DNA of 64,000 bases. Origin: Maribacter zhoushanensis. GTDB lineage: Bacteria; Bacteroidota; Bacteroidia; Flavobacteriales; Flavobacteriaceae. A program made the translations under genes and the position numbers. This document shows, piece after piece, positions 50,175 through 58,010 of this stretch (its first letter is position 1; each line of letters starts with the position of its first letter). The notes below the pieces were generated by a model that did not search any database, was not told where the DNA came from, and saw only the letters and a list, made by a program, of their open reading frames with translations. The stretch covers positions 124,001 to 188,000 of the forward strand of contig NZ_JARKMR010000001.1 of assembly GCF_029350975.1 (NCBI RefSeq), in the 5' to 3' direction.

Positions 50175-51125
50175 ATGATGATGCGGAACAGTCTATTGAC
50201 ACTGGTATTATTTATAAGCGTATTCTCCCTAAGAGGGCAGGAGCTTACTATACCTCAATTATCTCAATATCTAGCCGATAACCCCTTTGTAATGTCCCCA
50301 ACTTACGCAGGTATCGGTGACCATGTAAAAATAAGGCTTAACGGTCTTACACAGTGGGTAGGTATTAAAGATGCACCAGATACACAATCTCTTGCTGCAG
50401 ATATGCGTATAGGAGAAAAATCTGGTATTGGTACATTACTGTATAATGATAGCAATGGACAAACAAAGCAACAAGGAGCTAGGTTTTCTTTTGCTCATCA
50501 TCTTACGTTAGATCGTTATGACGATGAGTTTTTATCGTTCGGTATCTCATATAACTTTAACCAGTTTAGAATTGATATTCAGAAATTTGATTCTGCAGAT
50601 CAGGCTGTTACTGACGATAGAGCAACTACTAATCATAACTTTGATATTGGGGCACTTTATAGATATGATAAATTTTATTTTAGTGTAAACGCTTCTAACA
50701 TTCTAGATAAGGATTTAAGCAATTTTAATGCTTTATACGAGCCTAATAGGTTAAGAAACTATTATGTGTATACCGGTTATAGATATATGAAGAAAAGAAC
50801 TAGTAAGATGGAAATCGAACCATCTGTGTTGTTTCAATTATTTGAGAGTGATGGGCGTTCTGTTACAGATTTAAACTTGAAATTCAGATTTTATGATTTT
50901 GAAGATTATTTCTATGCAGGTGTCAACTACCGTTTCTTGAACGATCAAATTGGTAACCCGCTTTATATAGCTCCTATTGCCGGTTTAAAGAAAAGTAATT
51001 TTTACTTCGGATATTCTTATCAAGTAATTCTAAACGAGCTTATTGGGTATAGTTCTGGTACACACGTAATCACCCTTGGGGTAGATTTATTTCAGGGTAT
51101 CAGTAATTGTCGTTGTACGTATTAA
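50175..51125 (+). CDS. PorP/SprF-family T9SS outer-membrane protein (SprF-type partner)
   Basis: Outer-membrane barrel-like protein of 316 residues that, by analogy with SprF of Flavobacterium johnsoniae, is needed for surface delivery of the adjacent SprB-type adhesin. It has a signal peptide (LTLVLFISVFSLRGQ), the family opening LTIPQLSQYLADNPFVMSPT followed by YAGIGDHVKIRLNGLTQWVG (the NPxxxSPTYAG and R..QW.G motifs), GIGTLLYNDSNGQTKQQGAR and a C-terminal strand DLFQGISNCRCTY. Length is standard. It begins 14 bases after the giant gene, so translation is probably coupled in one operon. Any of the first three Met codons could be the start. Confidence 0.93.
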   Translation: MMMRNSLLTLVLFISVFSLRGQELTIPQLSQYLADNPFVMSPTYAGIGDHVKIRLNGLTQWVGIKDAPDTQSLAADMRIGEKSGIGTLLYNDSNGQTKQQGARFSFAHHLTLDRYDDEFLSFGISYNFNQFRIDIQKFDSADQAVTDDRATTNHNFDIGALYRYDKFYFSVNASNILDKDLSNFNALYEPNRLRNYYVYTGYRYMKKRTSKMEIEPSVLFQLFESDGRSVTDLNLKFRFYDFEDYFYAGVNYRFLNDQIGNPLYIAPIAGLKKSNFYFGYSYQVILNELIGYSSGTHVITLGVDLFQGISNCRCTY

Positions 51126-51170
51126 TCCTTCAAGTGAGATTGATTAAATTTGATCTCCAGAACATATATA

Positions 51171-51542
51171 ATGGGTAAAGTACAATTAGAGAATATAAAA
51201 GCATACGCCCACCACGGGTGTTTGCCTCAAGAAACAAATATTGGCAGTGATTATTTGGTCAATGTATCCGTTGATACAAATCTATTGATCGCATCAGTTT
51301 CAGATGAATTGAAAGATACTGTGGACTATGTTCATATCAACAGAATTGTAAAGCAAGAGATGGCTACGCCTTCTAAATTGTTAGAACATGTTGCCAAAAG
51401 AATTATCGATAGAATTTTTATTGAACTTCCTACCGTAGATACAGCTATGGTTTCTGTTTCTAAAATCAATCCGCCTATAAACGGTGATGTTGAAAAGGTA
51501 ACGGTATCATTAAATTTACAAAGGGGACAATCTGTTCAATAA
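51171..51542 (+). CDS. folB: Dihydroneopterin aldolase
   Basis: Folate pathway enzyme converting 7,8-dihydroneopterin to 6-hydroxymethyl-dihydropterin and glycolaldehyde. From the ATG at 51171 the protein has 123 residues, normal for FolB. The conserved start VQLENIKAYAHHGCLPQE (Y/F.HHG..PQE), the DTVDYVHINRIVKQEM strand-helix pair (substrate Tyr/Glu region) and the LLEHVAKRIIDRI helix are present; the C-terminal KINPPINGDVEKVTV contains the usual K.PP element. A TTG-initiated extension from 51150 is not supported. It lies 45 bases after the SprF-type gene and upstream of tRNA-Cys; cotranscription with the gliding genes is possible but unproven. Confidence 0.93.
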   Translation: MGKVQLENIKAYAHHGCLPQETNIGSDYLVNVSVDTNLLIASVSDELKDTVDYVHINRIVKQEMATPSKLLEHVAKRIIDRIFIELPTVDTAMVSVSKINPPINGDVEKVTVSLNLQRGQSVQ

Positions 51543-51630
51543 TTCACCCAACCTTAAATAAATATAATTTCTTAGTTGTTAATGCAGCTTAAATTAGGAA
51601 TATTGTTTATTTTTGCTCTCGCTAAAAAAT

Positions 51631-51704
51631 GGCATCGTGGCCGAGTGGCTAGGCACAGCTCTGCAAAAGCTTGTACAGCGGTTCGAATCCGCTCGATGCC
51701 TCCA
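51631..51704 (+). tRNA. tRNA-Cys (anticodon GCA)
   Basis: A full cloverleaf can be drawn. The acceptor GGCATCG pairs with CGATGCC, the D-arm contains GCCGAGTGGCTAGGC, the anticodon loop is CTGCAAA (GCA), the T-arm is AGCGG-TTCGAAT-CCGCT, the discriminator base is T (a Cys identity element), and CCA is encoded (51702-51704). Length is 74 nt with CCA. The first anticodon-stem pair is a C-U mismatch. A strong terminator follows immediately. Confidence 0.95.
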
Positions 51705-51737
51705 AAATCCCTCCTTTTAAAGGAGGGATTTTTATTT
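51705..51737. terminator. Terminator after tRNA-Cys
   Basis: AATCCCTCCTTT and AAAGGAGGGATT form a 12-bp stem with minimal loop followed by TTTATTTTAT. It lies between the tRNA (+) and the stop of the DoxX gene (-). Confidence 0.9.
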
Positions 51738-51750
51738 TATGTAATAGTGG

Positions 51751-52155
51751 TTATTTGTGTACTTGCAACAAGAACAGTAAAATTACGGTTGGTATAAAAT
51801 AAACAGCTATTGTTTTTGCGCCTTCATAATCTTTAGCAATTCGCTGACCAAACAATAGCATTAGTAATGTTATGGCTGATAAAATTGCACCATTAAAGGC
51901 AATATTTCTTCCGCCTGATGTTAACATTTCATAGATACCAACACTGCAAAGAACACCTGAAACTACTTCTGTTACAAGTATAATACCTACAAGTAAAGGA
52001 ACAATATTTTTGAACGGGGTAGCAGAGAAATGTTCTTTCAACCAAGAAATATTACCGTTCCAATCTGTAATTTTATCAAAGCCGCTTTGTAAAAAAGTGA
52101 TGATTAAAAATAAGAGTATTATTATTTCTGTGGCATTGTAATAGAAAGTGTTCAT
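51751..52155 (-). CDS. DoxX-family membrane protein
   Basis: Small inner-membrane protein of 134 residues with four hydrophobic segments (about 9-27, 48-70, 85-105, 113-131) and the DoxX-like pattern FLQSGFDKITDW (helix 1 end) and GGRNIAFNGAILSAITLLML. DoxX proteins are quinone- or redox-associated in some systems, but this short version has no defined reaction. The gene starts 8 bases after the holB stop, so it is cotranscribed with holB. Confidence is higher for membrane topology than for family. Confidence 0.75.
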   Translation of the reverse strand: MNTFYYNATEIIILLFLIITFLQSGFDKITDWNGNISWLKEHFSATPFKNIVPLLVGIILVTEVVSGVLCSVGIYEMLTSGGRNIAFNGAILSAITLLMLLFGQRIAKDYEGAKTIAVYFIPTVILLFLLQVHK

Positions 52156-52163
52156 AGCGAAGG

Positions 52164-53324
52164 TTATTTAAGTTCGGTTTTTTTTCGATGAAGTAATCGT
52201 GTTAGTTTAATGGAAAGGTCGGTGAAAATTATTTTTGAGTTTCCATTTCTTTCCACATGGTAAATAGCATCCTCAAGCTCTTTGGTAATGTCCAAAATAT
52301 TGTTTTCATGAACAAAGGGTGCAAACTTCTTCAATTGAAATCCTTCGGCATGTATTTTTAGATAAGCAAGTTCTTCTGCACCATAATTGATCATTAGTGC
52401 TTGTCTCATAACCGTAATGCAATAGCTTAGAAAATTTTTCTGTGTCTCTCTACCGGTTTTTGCAACCTCTTCACTCCACAATAACAATTCATGAATGGCT
52501 GCTTTGTTGCCTTTTGCCTTAAAAGCGGTACGTACCCATTGAACAAACCAATTTTCAAACACTAGATCTTCAGAATCTTTGTTTAAAAGGTCTAATGCCT
52601 TGTTGTAATTGCCATTTGCTTCATGAGCCAAAAGCATTGCTTCTGGTTTACTAGCTCCTTTTTCACTTAATGCGGTTGCAATGGCGTCTTCTGCCAAGGG
52701 TGGAAAATGAACGATTTGACATCTAGACTTTATAGTCTGTATAATTTGCTCTTCGTCTTCACAAAGCAGTAAAAAAATAGTTTTGTCGGGCGGTTCTTCA
52801 ATTAGCTTTAATAATTTGTTAGAAGCGGCAATGTTCATCTTTTCCGCCATCCAAATAAGCATCACTTTATATCCGCCTTCATAAGATTTTAAGGATAATT
52901 TTTTTACAATATCTTGCGCTTCATCAACACCAATTTGACCTTGTTTCTTTTCAATTTCAATGTGGCGATACCAGTCGAACAAATTTCCGTAGGGCTGTTC
53001 TGTAATAAACTCTCGCCACTCTTTCATGTAATGGTTACTAACGGCGTGAGATTTTACCTTGTCAGAATTAGAAACAGGAAATGCAAAATGAACATCTGGG
53101 TGAGCAAACGACTTAAATTTTAAATTACAAGCTTCATTACCGCCATTGTTGTCCCCATTGGTATTCTGACAGATAATATACTGGGCATAAGCCAATGCCA
53201 TAGGCAATAGCCCACAGCCTTCTGGACCTACAAATAGTTGGGCATGTGGTATTCTACCTGCATCTGCACTAGAAGACAAATGCTTTTTAATATGTGAAAG
53301 TCCTAAAATTTCATTGAATAACAT
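52164..53324 (-). CDS. holB: DNA polymerase III subunit delta'
   Basis: Clamp-loader delta' subunit of the replicative polymerase. The 386 residues show a degenerate P-loop region (FVGPEGCGLLPMALAYAQYI, about 32-51), lacking the normal GKT, as expected for non-ATP-hydrolysing delta'. The zinc-module region has only two of the usual cysteines (ICQNTNG and EACNLKF). Sensor and 'SRC' motifs are present: LLKLIEEPPDKTIFLLLCED and IKSRCQIVHFPPL. The C-terminal collar domain is complete. It is divergent from pgk across 125 bases, with TATATTTG only 5 nt before its ATG. Confidence 0.9.
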   Translation of the reverse strand: MLFNEILGLSHIKKHLSSSADAGRIPHAQLFVGPEGCGLLPMALAYAQYIICQNTNGDNNGGNEACNLKFKSFAHPDVHFAFPVSNSDKVKSHAVSNHYMKEWREFITEQPYGNLFDWYRHIEIEKKQGQIGVDEAQDIVKKLSLKSYEGGYKVMLIWMAEKMNIAASNKLLKLIEEPPDKTIFLLLCEDEEQIIQTIKSRCQIVHFPPLAEDAIATALSEKGASKPEAMLLAHEANGNYNKALDLLNKDSEDLVFENWFVQWVRTAFKAKGNKAAIHELLLWSEEVAKTGRETQKNFLSYCITVMRQALMINYGAEELAYLKIHAEGFQLKKFAPFVHENNILDITKELEDAIYHVERNGNSKIIFTDLSIKLTRLLHRKKTELK

Positions 53325-53329
53325 AGATT

Positions 53330-53357
53330 CAAATATAGTTGTTTAAAGCACAACAAA
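53330..53357 (-). promoter_or_regulatory. Candidate promoter of holB
   Basis: On the minus strand TATATTTG (53337 to 53330) is a perfect TAnnTTTG match 5 nt before the holB ATG, with TTTG at 53357-53354, 16 nt upstream (somewhat short of the usual 19-21). It would give a nearly leaderless transcript. Confidence 0.4.
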
Positions 53358-53394
53358 TTTAATGGTATTGGGTGTAAATTATCCTATTTAGCAC

Positions 53395-53425
53395 TTTATC
53401 ACAAGCCATTTAATCTTTACATTTG
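53395..53425 (+). promoter_or_regulatory. Candidate promoter of pgk
   Basis: TACATTTG at 53418-53425 matches the Bacteroidota -7 consensus and TTTA at 53395-53398 sits 19 nt upstream in the -33 position. The pgk ATG is 24 nt downstream of the box. Confidence 0.5.
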
Positions 53426-53449
53426 TTACCTAACAAAAGGTAATATCAC

Positions 53450-54640
53450 ATGAAAGTATTGAATGACTTTAATTTTGAAGATAAAAAGGCGTTAATTAGA
53501 GTGGACTTCAATGTTCCATTAAATGACCAATTTGAAGTAACGGATAACACTAGAATACAGGCAGCTAAGCCAACAATTATAAAAGTGTTGGAAGATGGCG
53601 GTAGCGCTGTGTTAATGAGTCATTTGGGAAGACCAAAAGGTGAGCGTAACGCAGATTTATCTTTAAGTCATATCGTTGATGCTGTTTCTGATGTTATTGG
53701 AGTAGCGGTAAAATTTGTTGCGGATTGTGTTGGTGCTGAAGCTGAAAAAGCAGTTGCAGAATTGAAAAGTGGAGAGGTACTTTTATTGGAGAACCTGAGG
53801 TTTCATAGTGAAGAAGAAAAAGGAGACGAAGCTTTCGCAGAGCAACTTTCTAAATTAGGAGATATATATGTTAACGATGCCTTTGGAACGGCTCACCGTG
53901 CACATGCATCAACAACTGTAATAGCTAAGTTTTTTCCAGACGCAAAATGTTTTGGTTATTTATTGGCGAAAGAAATAGAAGCGATAGATAAAGTAATGGC
54001 CACTGGTGAAAAACCTGTTTTGGCAATTCTTGGTGGAGCAAAGGTTTCTTCTAAGATTACTATTATTGAAAACATACTTGATAAAATTGATGATTTAATC
54101 ATTGGTGGTGGTATGACATATACATTTATTAAAGCTCAGGGCGGTAAAATAGGAGATTCTATTTGTGAGGACGATAAGATGGAACTTGCTATGGAAATTC
54201 TTGAACAGGCTAAACAGAAAAATGTAAATGTACATATACCTGTAGACGTTGTTGCAGCAGATGCTTTTGATGCAAACGCAAATACACAAGTGGTAGATGT
54301 AGACAAAATACCAGACGGTTGGCAAGGACTAGATGCCGGACCTGATACCTTACAAAACTTCAAAAAAGTAATATTGGCTTCTAAAACTATTCTTTGGAAC
54401 GGACCAATTGGTGTTTTTGAAATGGAGAAATTTGCTGCCGGTACTATAGCTGTTGGTGATTATATTGCAGAAGCTACAAAAGAAGGTGCATTTTCATTAG
54501 TAGGTGGTGGAGATTCTGTTGCCGCAGTGAAACAATTCGGTTTTGAAAACAAAGTTAGTTATGTATCAACAGGCGGAGGTGCAATGTTAGAAAGTTTAGA
54601 AGGTAAAACATTACCAGGGATCGCCGCTATATTAGACTAG
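53450..54640 (+). CDS. pgk: Phosphoglycerate kinase
   Basis: Glycolytic enzyme transferring phosphate between 1,3-bisphosphoglycerate and ADP in the cytoplasm. The 396-residue length is typical. Substrate and nucleotide signatures are all present: [10 protein letters not shown] (about 16-25), [11 protein letters not shown] (about 59-69), [24 protein letters not shown] (about 194-203), [16 protein letters not shown] and the terminal [14 protein letters not shown] and [13 protein letters not shown]. It starts after a recognisable -7 box and is followed by a long imperfect hairpin. Confidence 0.97.
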   Translation: MKVLNDFNFEDKKALIRVDFNVPLNDQFEVTDNTRIQAAKPTIIKVLEDGGSAVLMSHLGRPKGERNADLSLSHIVDAVSDVIGVAVKFVADCVGAEAEKAVAELKSGEVLLLENLRFHSEEEKGDEAFAEQLSKLGDIYVNDAFGTAHRAHASTTVIAKFFPDAKCFGYLLAKEIEAIDKVMATGEKPVLAILGGAKVSSKITIIENILDKIDDLIIGGGMTYTFIKAQGGKIGDSICEDDKMELAMEILEQAKQKNVNVHIPVDVVAADAFDANANTQVVDVDKIPDGWQGLDAGPDTLQNFKKVILASKTILWNGPIGVFEMEKFAAGTIAVGDYIAEATKEGAFSLVGGGDSVAAVKQFGFENKVSYVSTGGGAMLESLEGKTLPGIAAILD

Positions 54641-54668
54641 TAAAGGGGTTATCGATAAACGGCATACA

Positions 54669-54731
54669 ACGAAAATTTGTGCATTTTAAGAGAAATTATT
54701 TTATTCTCATTAAAAAATGTACGATTTTCGT
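54669..54731. repeat. Long imperfect inverted repeat between pgk and the lytic transglycosylase gene
   Basis: ACGAAAAT (54669) pairs with ATTTTCGT (ending 54731); further in, the GTGCATTTT/AAAATGTAC and AGAGAA/TTCTC segments pair, giving an imperfect hairpin of about 25 bp with a loop of about 10. There is no strong T-run after it. It may be a pgk mRNA 3' structure, a leader attenuator for the next gene, or a remnant of a small palindromic repeat. Confidence 0.5.
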
Positions 54732-54760
54732 TTGTTCCGTTAACATATTTTCACCCCATT

Positions 54761-56392
54761 ATGAAGAAAGTAGCCTATAACTGTTATTATTTACTAGGAT
54801 TAACCTTAGTACCTTTTTTAGGGTCTGCACAACAAGAAGATGTTGTCACAACTGTAACAGACTCTTTGACAAGTAATCCTATAGTTGTAAATGATTCATT
54901 GAATAACAACACTCCGTTAAGTCAATTGAATATTGTACAAAATTCAAAAACAGAAAACTTAACGCTATTTAAACCTACAGAATCTTCTTCTTATAATCTT
55001 CAGGACAATGCATTAGCAGCTAAGTTTGATAGTCTTTGGATGAAAGAACTTGTAGATGCGGCTCCTCTTTACAATGAAATGTATGAGGAAATTATGGTAG
55101 AGCCAGATACGGCTTCTGCCTTCGTTCTGGACTTGCCTACCGATACTTTAAAAATGCGTTTGGCAAGATTGAACGCTAAAACACCTTTTAACGTTGAATA
55201 CAATAAGTCTTTAGAAAGTGTTATTAAATCATTTTTGACTAGAAAAAGGGGTTTAATGGAGCGCATGCTTACCATAAGCCAGTTTTACTTTCCTTTGTTT
55301 GAACAAGAATTTGACAATAAGAATATTCCATTAGAAATGAAATATTTATCTATTGTTGAATCTGCACTTAATCCTAAAGCACGTTCAAGAGTAGGGGCAA
55401 CTGGTCTTTGGCAGTTTATGTACGGTACCGGAAAAGAAATGAAATTGAATATTAATAGTTACGTAGATGAACGCAGTGATCCTATAAAATCTACTGCAGC
55501 AGCTGCCAACTATTTAAATAGATTACACAGAATATATGACGATTGGGATTTGGCTTTGGCAGCCTATAATTCTGGACCTGGTAACGTAAACAAAGCCATT
55601 CGTAGAAGTGGTGGGCAACGTAATTATTGGAATATAAGAAGAAATCTACCTAGGGAAACCGCTGGTTATGTTCCGGCTTTTCAAGCGACAATGTATATTT
55701 TTGAATATGCAGAAGAACATGGTTTAAAATCAAAAAGAACGGATCGCGCATATTTTGAAACCGATACCATTCATGTAAAAAGCCTAATTACTTTCGACCA
55801 AATTTCTGAATTGGCGGCTATTGATAAGGATGAACTTAAAGTGCTTAATCCTCATTATAAACTAGACGTTATTCCTTTTGTAGAAGGAAAACCTCATGCA
55901 TTAAGATTACCGGTTCATAAAATGGGAAAATTTGTGGCCAATGAAAAAGCTATATACGCACACGTAGAAAAAGAATTAAAAGATAAAGAAGGTTTAATTG
56001 CTAAAATTGAAAAACAAGCAGAGGCCAATAGCATTAGATATAAAGTTAGAGATGGTGACTTTCTTGGTAAAATTGCAGAGAGATATGGAGTACGTGTTAG
56101 CCAATTAAAGCAATGGAACGGTTTACGAAGTAATAATTTACGTATTGGACAACGTTTAACTATATACCCAAGAAAAAACGCCAGTTCTTCTGTTAAACCT
56201 AAGCAAACCCCTTCTAGAACGGCAGTTGCCGGTAATTCAAAAACGCACGAAGTTAGAAGTGGAGACTCTTTATGGACGATTTCAAGAAAATATCCTGGTG
56301 TAACCATTGAAAATTTACGAAAGTGGAACGGTATTAGTGGTAATAATTTAAAGCTAGGCACAAAACTTAAATTGTGCGACTGTTCATCGTAA
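54761..56392 (+). CDS. MltD-like membrane-bound lytic transglycosylase with two LysM domains
   Basis: Cell-wall enzyme that cleaves peptidoglycan glycan strands to 1,6-anhydro products. From the ATG at 54761 the protein has 543 residues with a signal peptide (KKVAYNCYYLLGLTLVPFLGSAQ), a low-complexity Ser/Thr/Asn region, the SLT catalytic domain (about 165-330) with the catalytic Glu200 in IVESALNPKARS and the family motif GATGLWQFM, then LAAYNSGPGNVNKAI. Two C-terminal LysM modules (about 424-468, IRYKVRDGDFLGKIAERYG; and about 495-540, HEVRSGDSLWTISRKY) bind the wall. The longer TTG-started frame from 54677 lies in the upstream hairpin and is not used. DUF4837 follows after 12 bases. Confidence 0.93.
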   Translation: MKKVAYNCYYLLGLTLVPFLGSAQQEDVVTTVTDSLTSNPIVVNDSLNNNTPLSQLNIVQNSKTENLTLFKPTESSSYNLQDNALAAKFDSLWMKELVDAAPLYNEMYEEIMVEPDTASAFVLDLPTDTLKMRLARLNAKTPFNVEYNKSLESVIKSFLTRKRGLMERMLTISQFYFPLFEQEFDNKNIPLEMKYLSIVESALNPKARSRVGATGLWQFMYGTGKEMKLNINSYVDERSDPIKSTAAAANYLNRLHRIYDDWDLALAAYNSGPGNVNKAIRRSGGQRNYWNIRRNLPRETAGYVPAFQATMYIFEYAEEHGLKSKRTDRAYFETDTIHVKSLITFDQISELAAIDKDELKVLNPHYKLDVIPFVEGKPHALRLPVHKMGKFVANEKAIYAHVEKELKDKEGLIAKIEKQAEANSIRYKVRDGDFLGKIAERYGVRVSQLKQWNGLRSNNLRIGQRLTIYPRKNASSSVKPKQTPSRTAVAGNSKTHEVRSGDSLWTISRKYPGVTIENLRKWNGISGNNLKLGTKLKLCDCSS

Positions 56393-56404
56393 ATTAAAAC
56401 ACCA

Positions 56405-57409
56405 ATGAAAAAAAGAATTTTACTTTGTTTTATGGCAATTTTAGGATTGTCTATTGCCTGTAAAGAAGAAGGCAAGGCAGATTATTTACCAGAATCTGTA
56501 GGAGCCATGAATACCCTAACGGTGGTTATTGATAATGACCTATGGAAAAGTAGTGTAGGTGATGCCGTTCGTGAAAATTATACAGCTGCTGCCCAAGGCC
56601 TAACTTGGGATGAAGCTCTTTTTAGTGTAACTCAAATACCGCAACAGATTTTTAGCGGAGCCATACGTAACACTAGTTCTGTCCTGTATGTTATGGAAGA
56701 CACTTTGAATATAGCACACATGAAGTCTAACATGTATGCCAAACCACAAAAGGTTGGTGTCATTAAAGGACATAATAAAGAAGAGCTAATAGAGAACATC
56801 AATAAAACTGCAAAAGAGTTTATCGCCGACTTCAAAGCTTTGGAAATAGGTAAAGCACAAAAGCGTTTTGAGAAGTCGTTGAACAAAGAGAAAGCCTTAG
56901 AAGACAAGTTTGATATCTCAATGAAAATACCTTCTATTTATAGAGTAGGTAGAGAAGAAGATAACTTTGTGTGGATCGATCGTCAAATTCAGAAAGGAAA
57001 CATGAATATTATCGCATACACCATGCCTTGGGATAGTTTTCAGAACGATTCTACTTTTGTACAAGATATTATACAAATGCGCGATTCTATTGGCGGACTA
57101 TATATTGGCGGAGAAGATATACCTGGTAAGCAAAATCATATGATTACGGAAAAAGCTTTTTCTCCATACGTCTTCCCTGCTGAGGTTTCAGGTAAAAAGG
57201 CTGCAGAAGTAAGGGGAATTTGGGAAATGTCGGCTTATCCAATGGCAGGTCCGTTTTTGACGTATATAATAAATGATAAAGAGAACAATCGTAAATTAAT
57301 TGTTGAAGGCTTTGTTTTTGCCCCTGCAACCAAGAAAAGAGATTACATGTTTGAACTAGAGGCGATTATGAAATCGGTAAGGTTTAATGTTAATGAGGAA
57401 AGTAAATAA
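56405..57409 (+). CDS. DUF4837-family lipoprotein
   Basis: Conserved Bacteroidota lipoprotein of unknown function. The 334 residues start with a lipoprotein signal (MKKRILLCFMAILGLSIACKEEG, lipobox Cys about 19). The family pattern follows: SVGAMNTLTVVIDNDLWKSS, VRENYTAAAQGLTWDEALFS, then IPSIYRVGREEDNFVWIDRQ, the central MNIIAYTMPWDS and the C-terminal KRDYMFELEAIMKSVRF. It starts 12 bases after the LysM transglycosylase, so the two are an operon, perhaps pairing a wall enzyme with an envelope lipoprotein. It ends at a strong terminator. Confidence 0.88.
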   Translation: MKKRILLCFMAILGLSIACKEEGKADYLPESVGAMNTLTVVIDNDLWKSSVGDAVRENYTAAAQGLTWDEALFSVTQIPQQIFSGAIRNTSSVLYVMEDTLNIAHMKSNMYAKPQKVGVIKGHNKEELIENINKTAKEFIADFKALEIGKAQKRFEKSLNKEKALEDKFDISMKIPSIYRVGREEDNFVWIDRQIQKGNMNIIAYTMPWDSFQNDSTFVQDIIQMRDSIGGLYIGGEDIPGKQNHMITEKAFSPYVFPAEVSGKKAAEVRGIWEMSAYPMAGPFLTYIINDKENNRKLIVEGFVFAPATKKRDYMFELEAIMKSVRFNVNEESK

Positions 57410-57437
57410 CTACTTCTTATTCAATTATATAAAAAGT

Positions 57438-57468
57438 AAAAGGCTCAGGAAATTCCTGAGCCTTTTTT
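57438..57468 (+). terminator. Terminator after the DUF4837 gene
   Basis: AAAGGCTCAGGAA and TTCCTGAGCCTTT form a 13-bp stem with T6 following (CCTTTTTTAT), 29 bases after the stop. Confidence 0.92.
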
Positions 57469-57515
57469 ATGTAAATACCGCTTGTTTTTTAATGCAAGCC
57501 AAGTATTAATGTCAA

Positions 57516-57698
57516 TTATAAATTACTGAAAGAAAAGCCAGTAGATACTCTAAAAATTAGTGCATAAGAAGCGTAGGCAATTAATACAAAACACAACCAA
57601 GAAAATATTTTAAAGTAATGCTCTAAAATGAAACTTCTCCAGTTTCTAAAGGCTTCAATATAAATTTCTTTTACTAAGGTAATTTTTTCCATGTTCAA
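57516..57698 (-). CDS. Small single-span membrane protein (DUF6747-like)
   Basis: A 60-residue protein with an N-terminal soluble helix (EKITLVKEIYIEAFRNWRSF) followed by one hydrophobic segment (about 32-50, FSWLCFVLIAYASYALIF) and a short RVSTGFSF tail. I believe this matches a conserved small flavobacterial family (DUF6747), recognised by the VKEIYIEAFRNW and FRVSTGF elements; function is unknown. Met1 or Met3 may start translation. It stands alone, with a structured upstream region (paired hairpins at 57805-57849). Confidence 0.7.
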   Translation of the reverse strand: MNMEKITLVKEIYIEAFRNWRSFILEHYFKIFSWLCFVLIAYASYALIFRVSTGFSFSNL

Positions 57699-58010
57699 TG
57701 ATTTAGGAGTTCTTGCTCGTAAAGATGTTCAATCTTAATGCCTTTATTGGAAAGTTTCGGTAAAAGGACCAATTATTCTACAAAATGTAATGGAATGAAA
57801 TCACTATCTATCAAGGGTAAAAATGATAGATAAACAGCATGTTTGCTGTCTCTTATAAAATCCGATGAAGCGTATAAAATCATAGATTAAAAAGTAGATG
57901 TATTGATAATTGGGCAGGCAGGTAAATTCTCCAATTATATAAACCTTAAATGTTTATAAAACAAAAGACCCGCTAATTAGCGGGTCTTTTATTATGGTTG
58001 TTGTTTATTA
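57699..58010. other. Spacer with paired hairpins and the OmpA-gene terminator
   Basis: This gap holds two adjacent hairpins: TATCTATCA/TGATAGATA (57805-57832) and ACAGCA/TGCTGT (57834-57849). The OmpA-type gene's terminator is at 57963-57990. No open frame is seen. The hairpin pair could be the 5' leader of the small membrane protein or a small RNA. Confidence 0.45.
57963..57990 (-). terminator. Terminator of the OmpA-type gene
   Basis: AAAAGACCCGCTAA followed directly by TTAGCGGGTCTTTT is a perfect 28-nt dyad. On the minus strand the stem ends in TTTTGTTTT. It lies 20 bases after the stop. Confidence 0.92.

Noticed and set aside
51576-51797. 73-codon plus-strand frame over the tRNA
   Set aside because: It runs through the tRNA-Cys gene, its terminator and the DoxX end; the tRNA explains the sequence.
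53350-53355. A single ACAACA half-site upstream of pgk as another member of the gliding-type element
   Set aside because: There is no second half-site 21 bp away and the distance to the pgk -7 box (62 nt) does not match the 28 nt seen in the three real candidates.
54677-54760. Extended N terminus of the lytic transglycosylase from a TTG
   Set aside because: The extension lies in the intergenic hairpin and would hide the obvious signal peptide that starts at the ATG at 54761.
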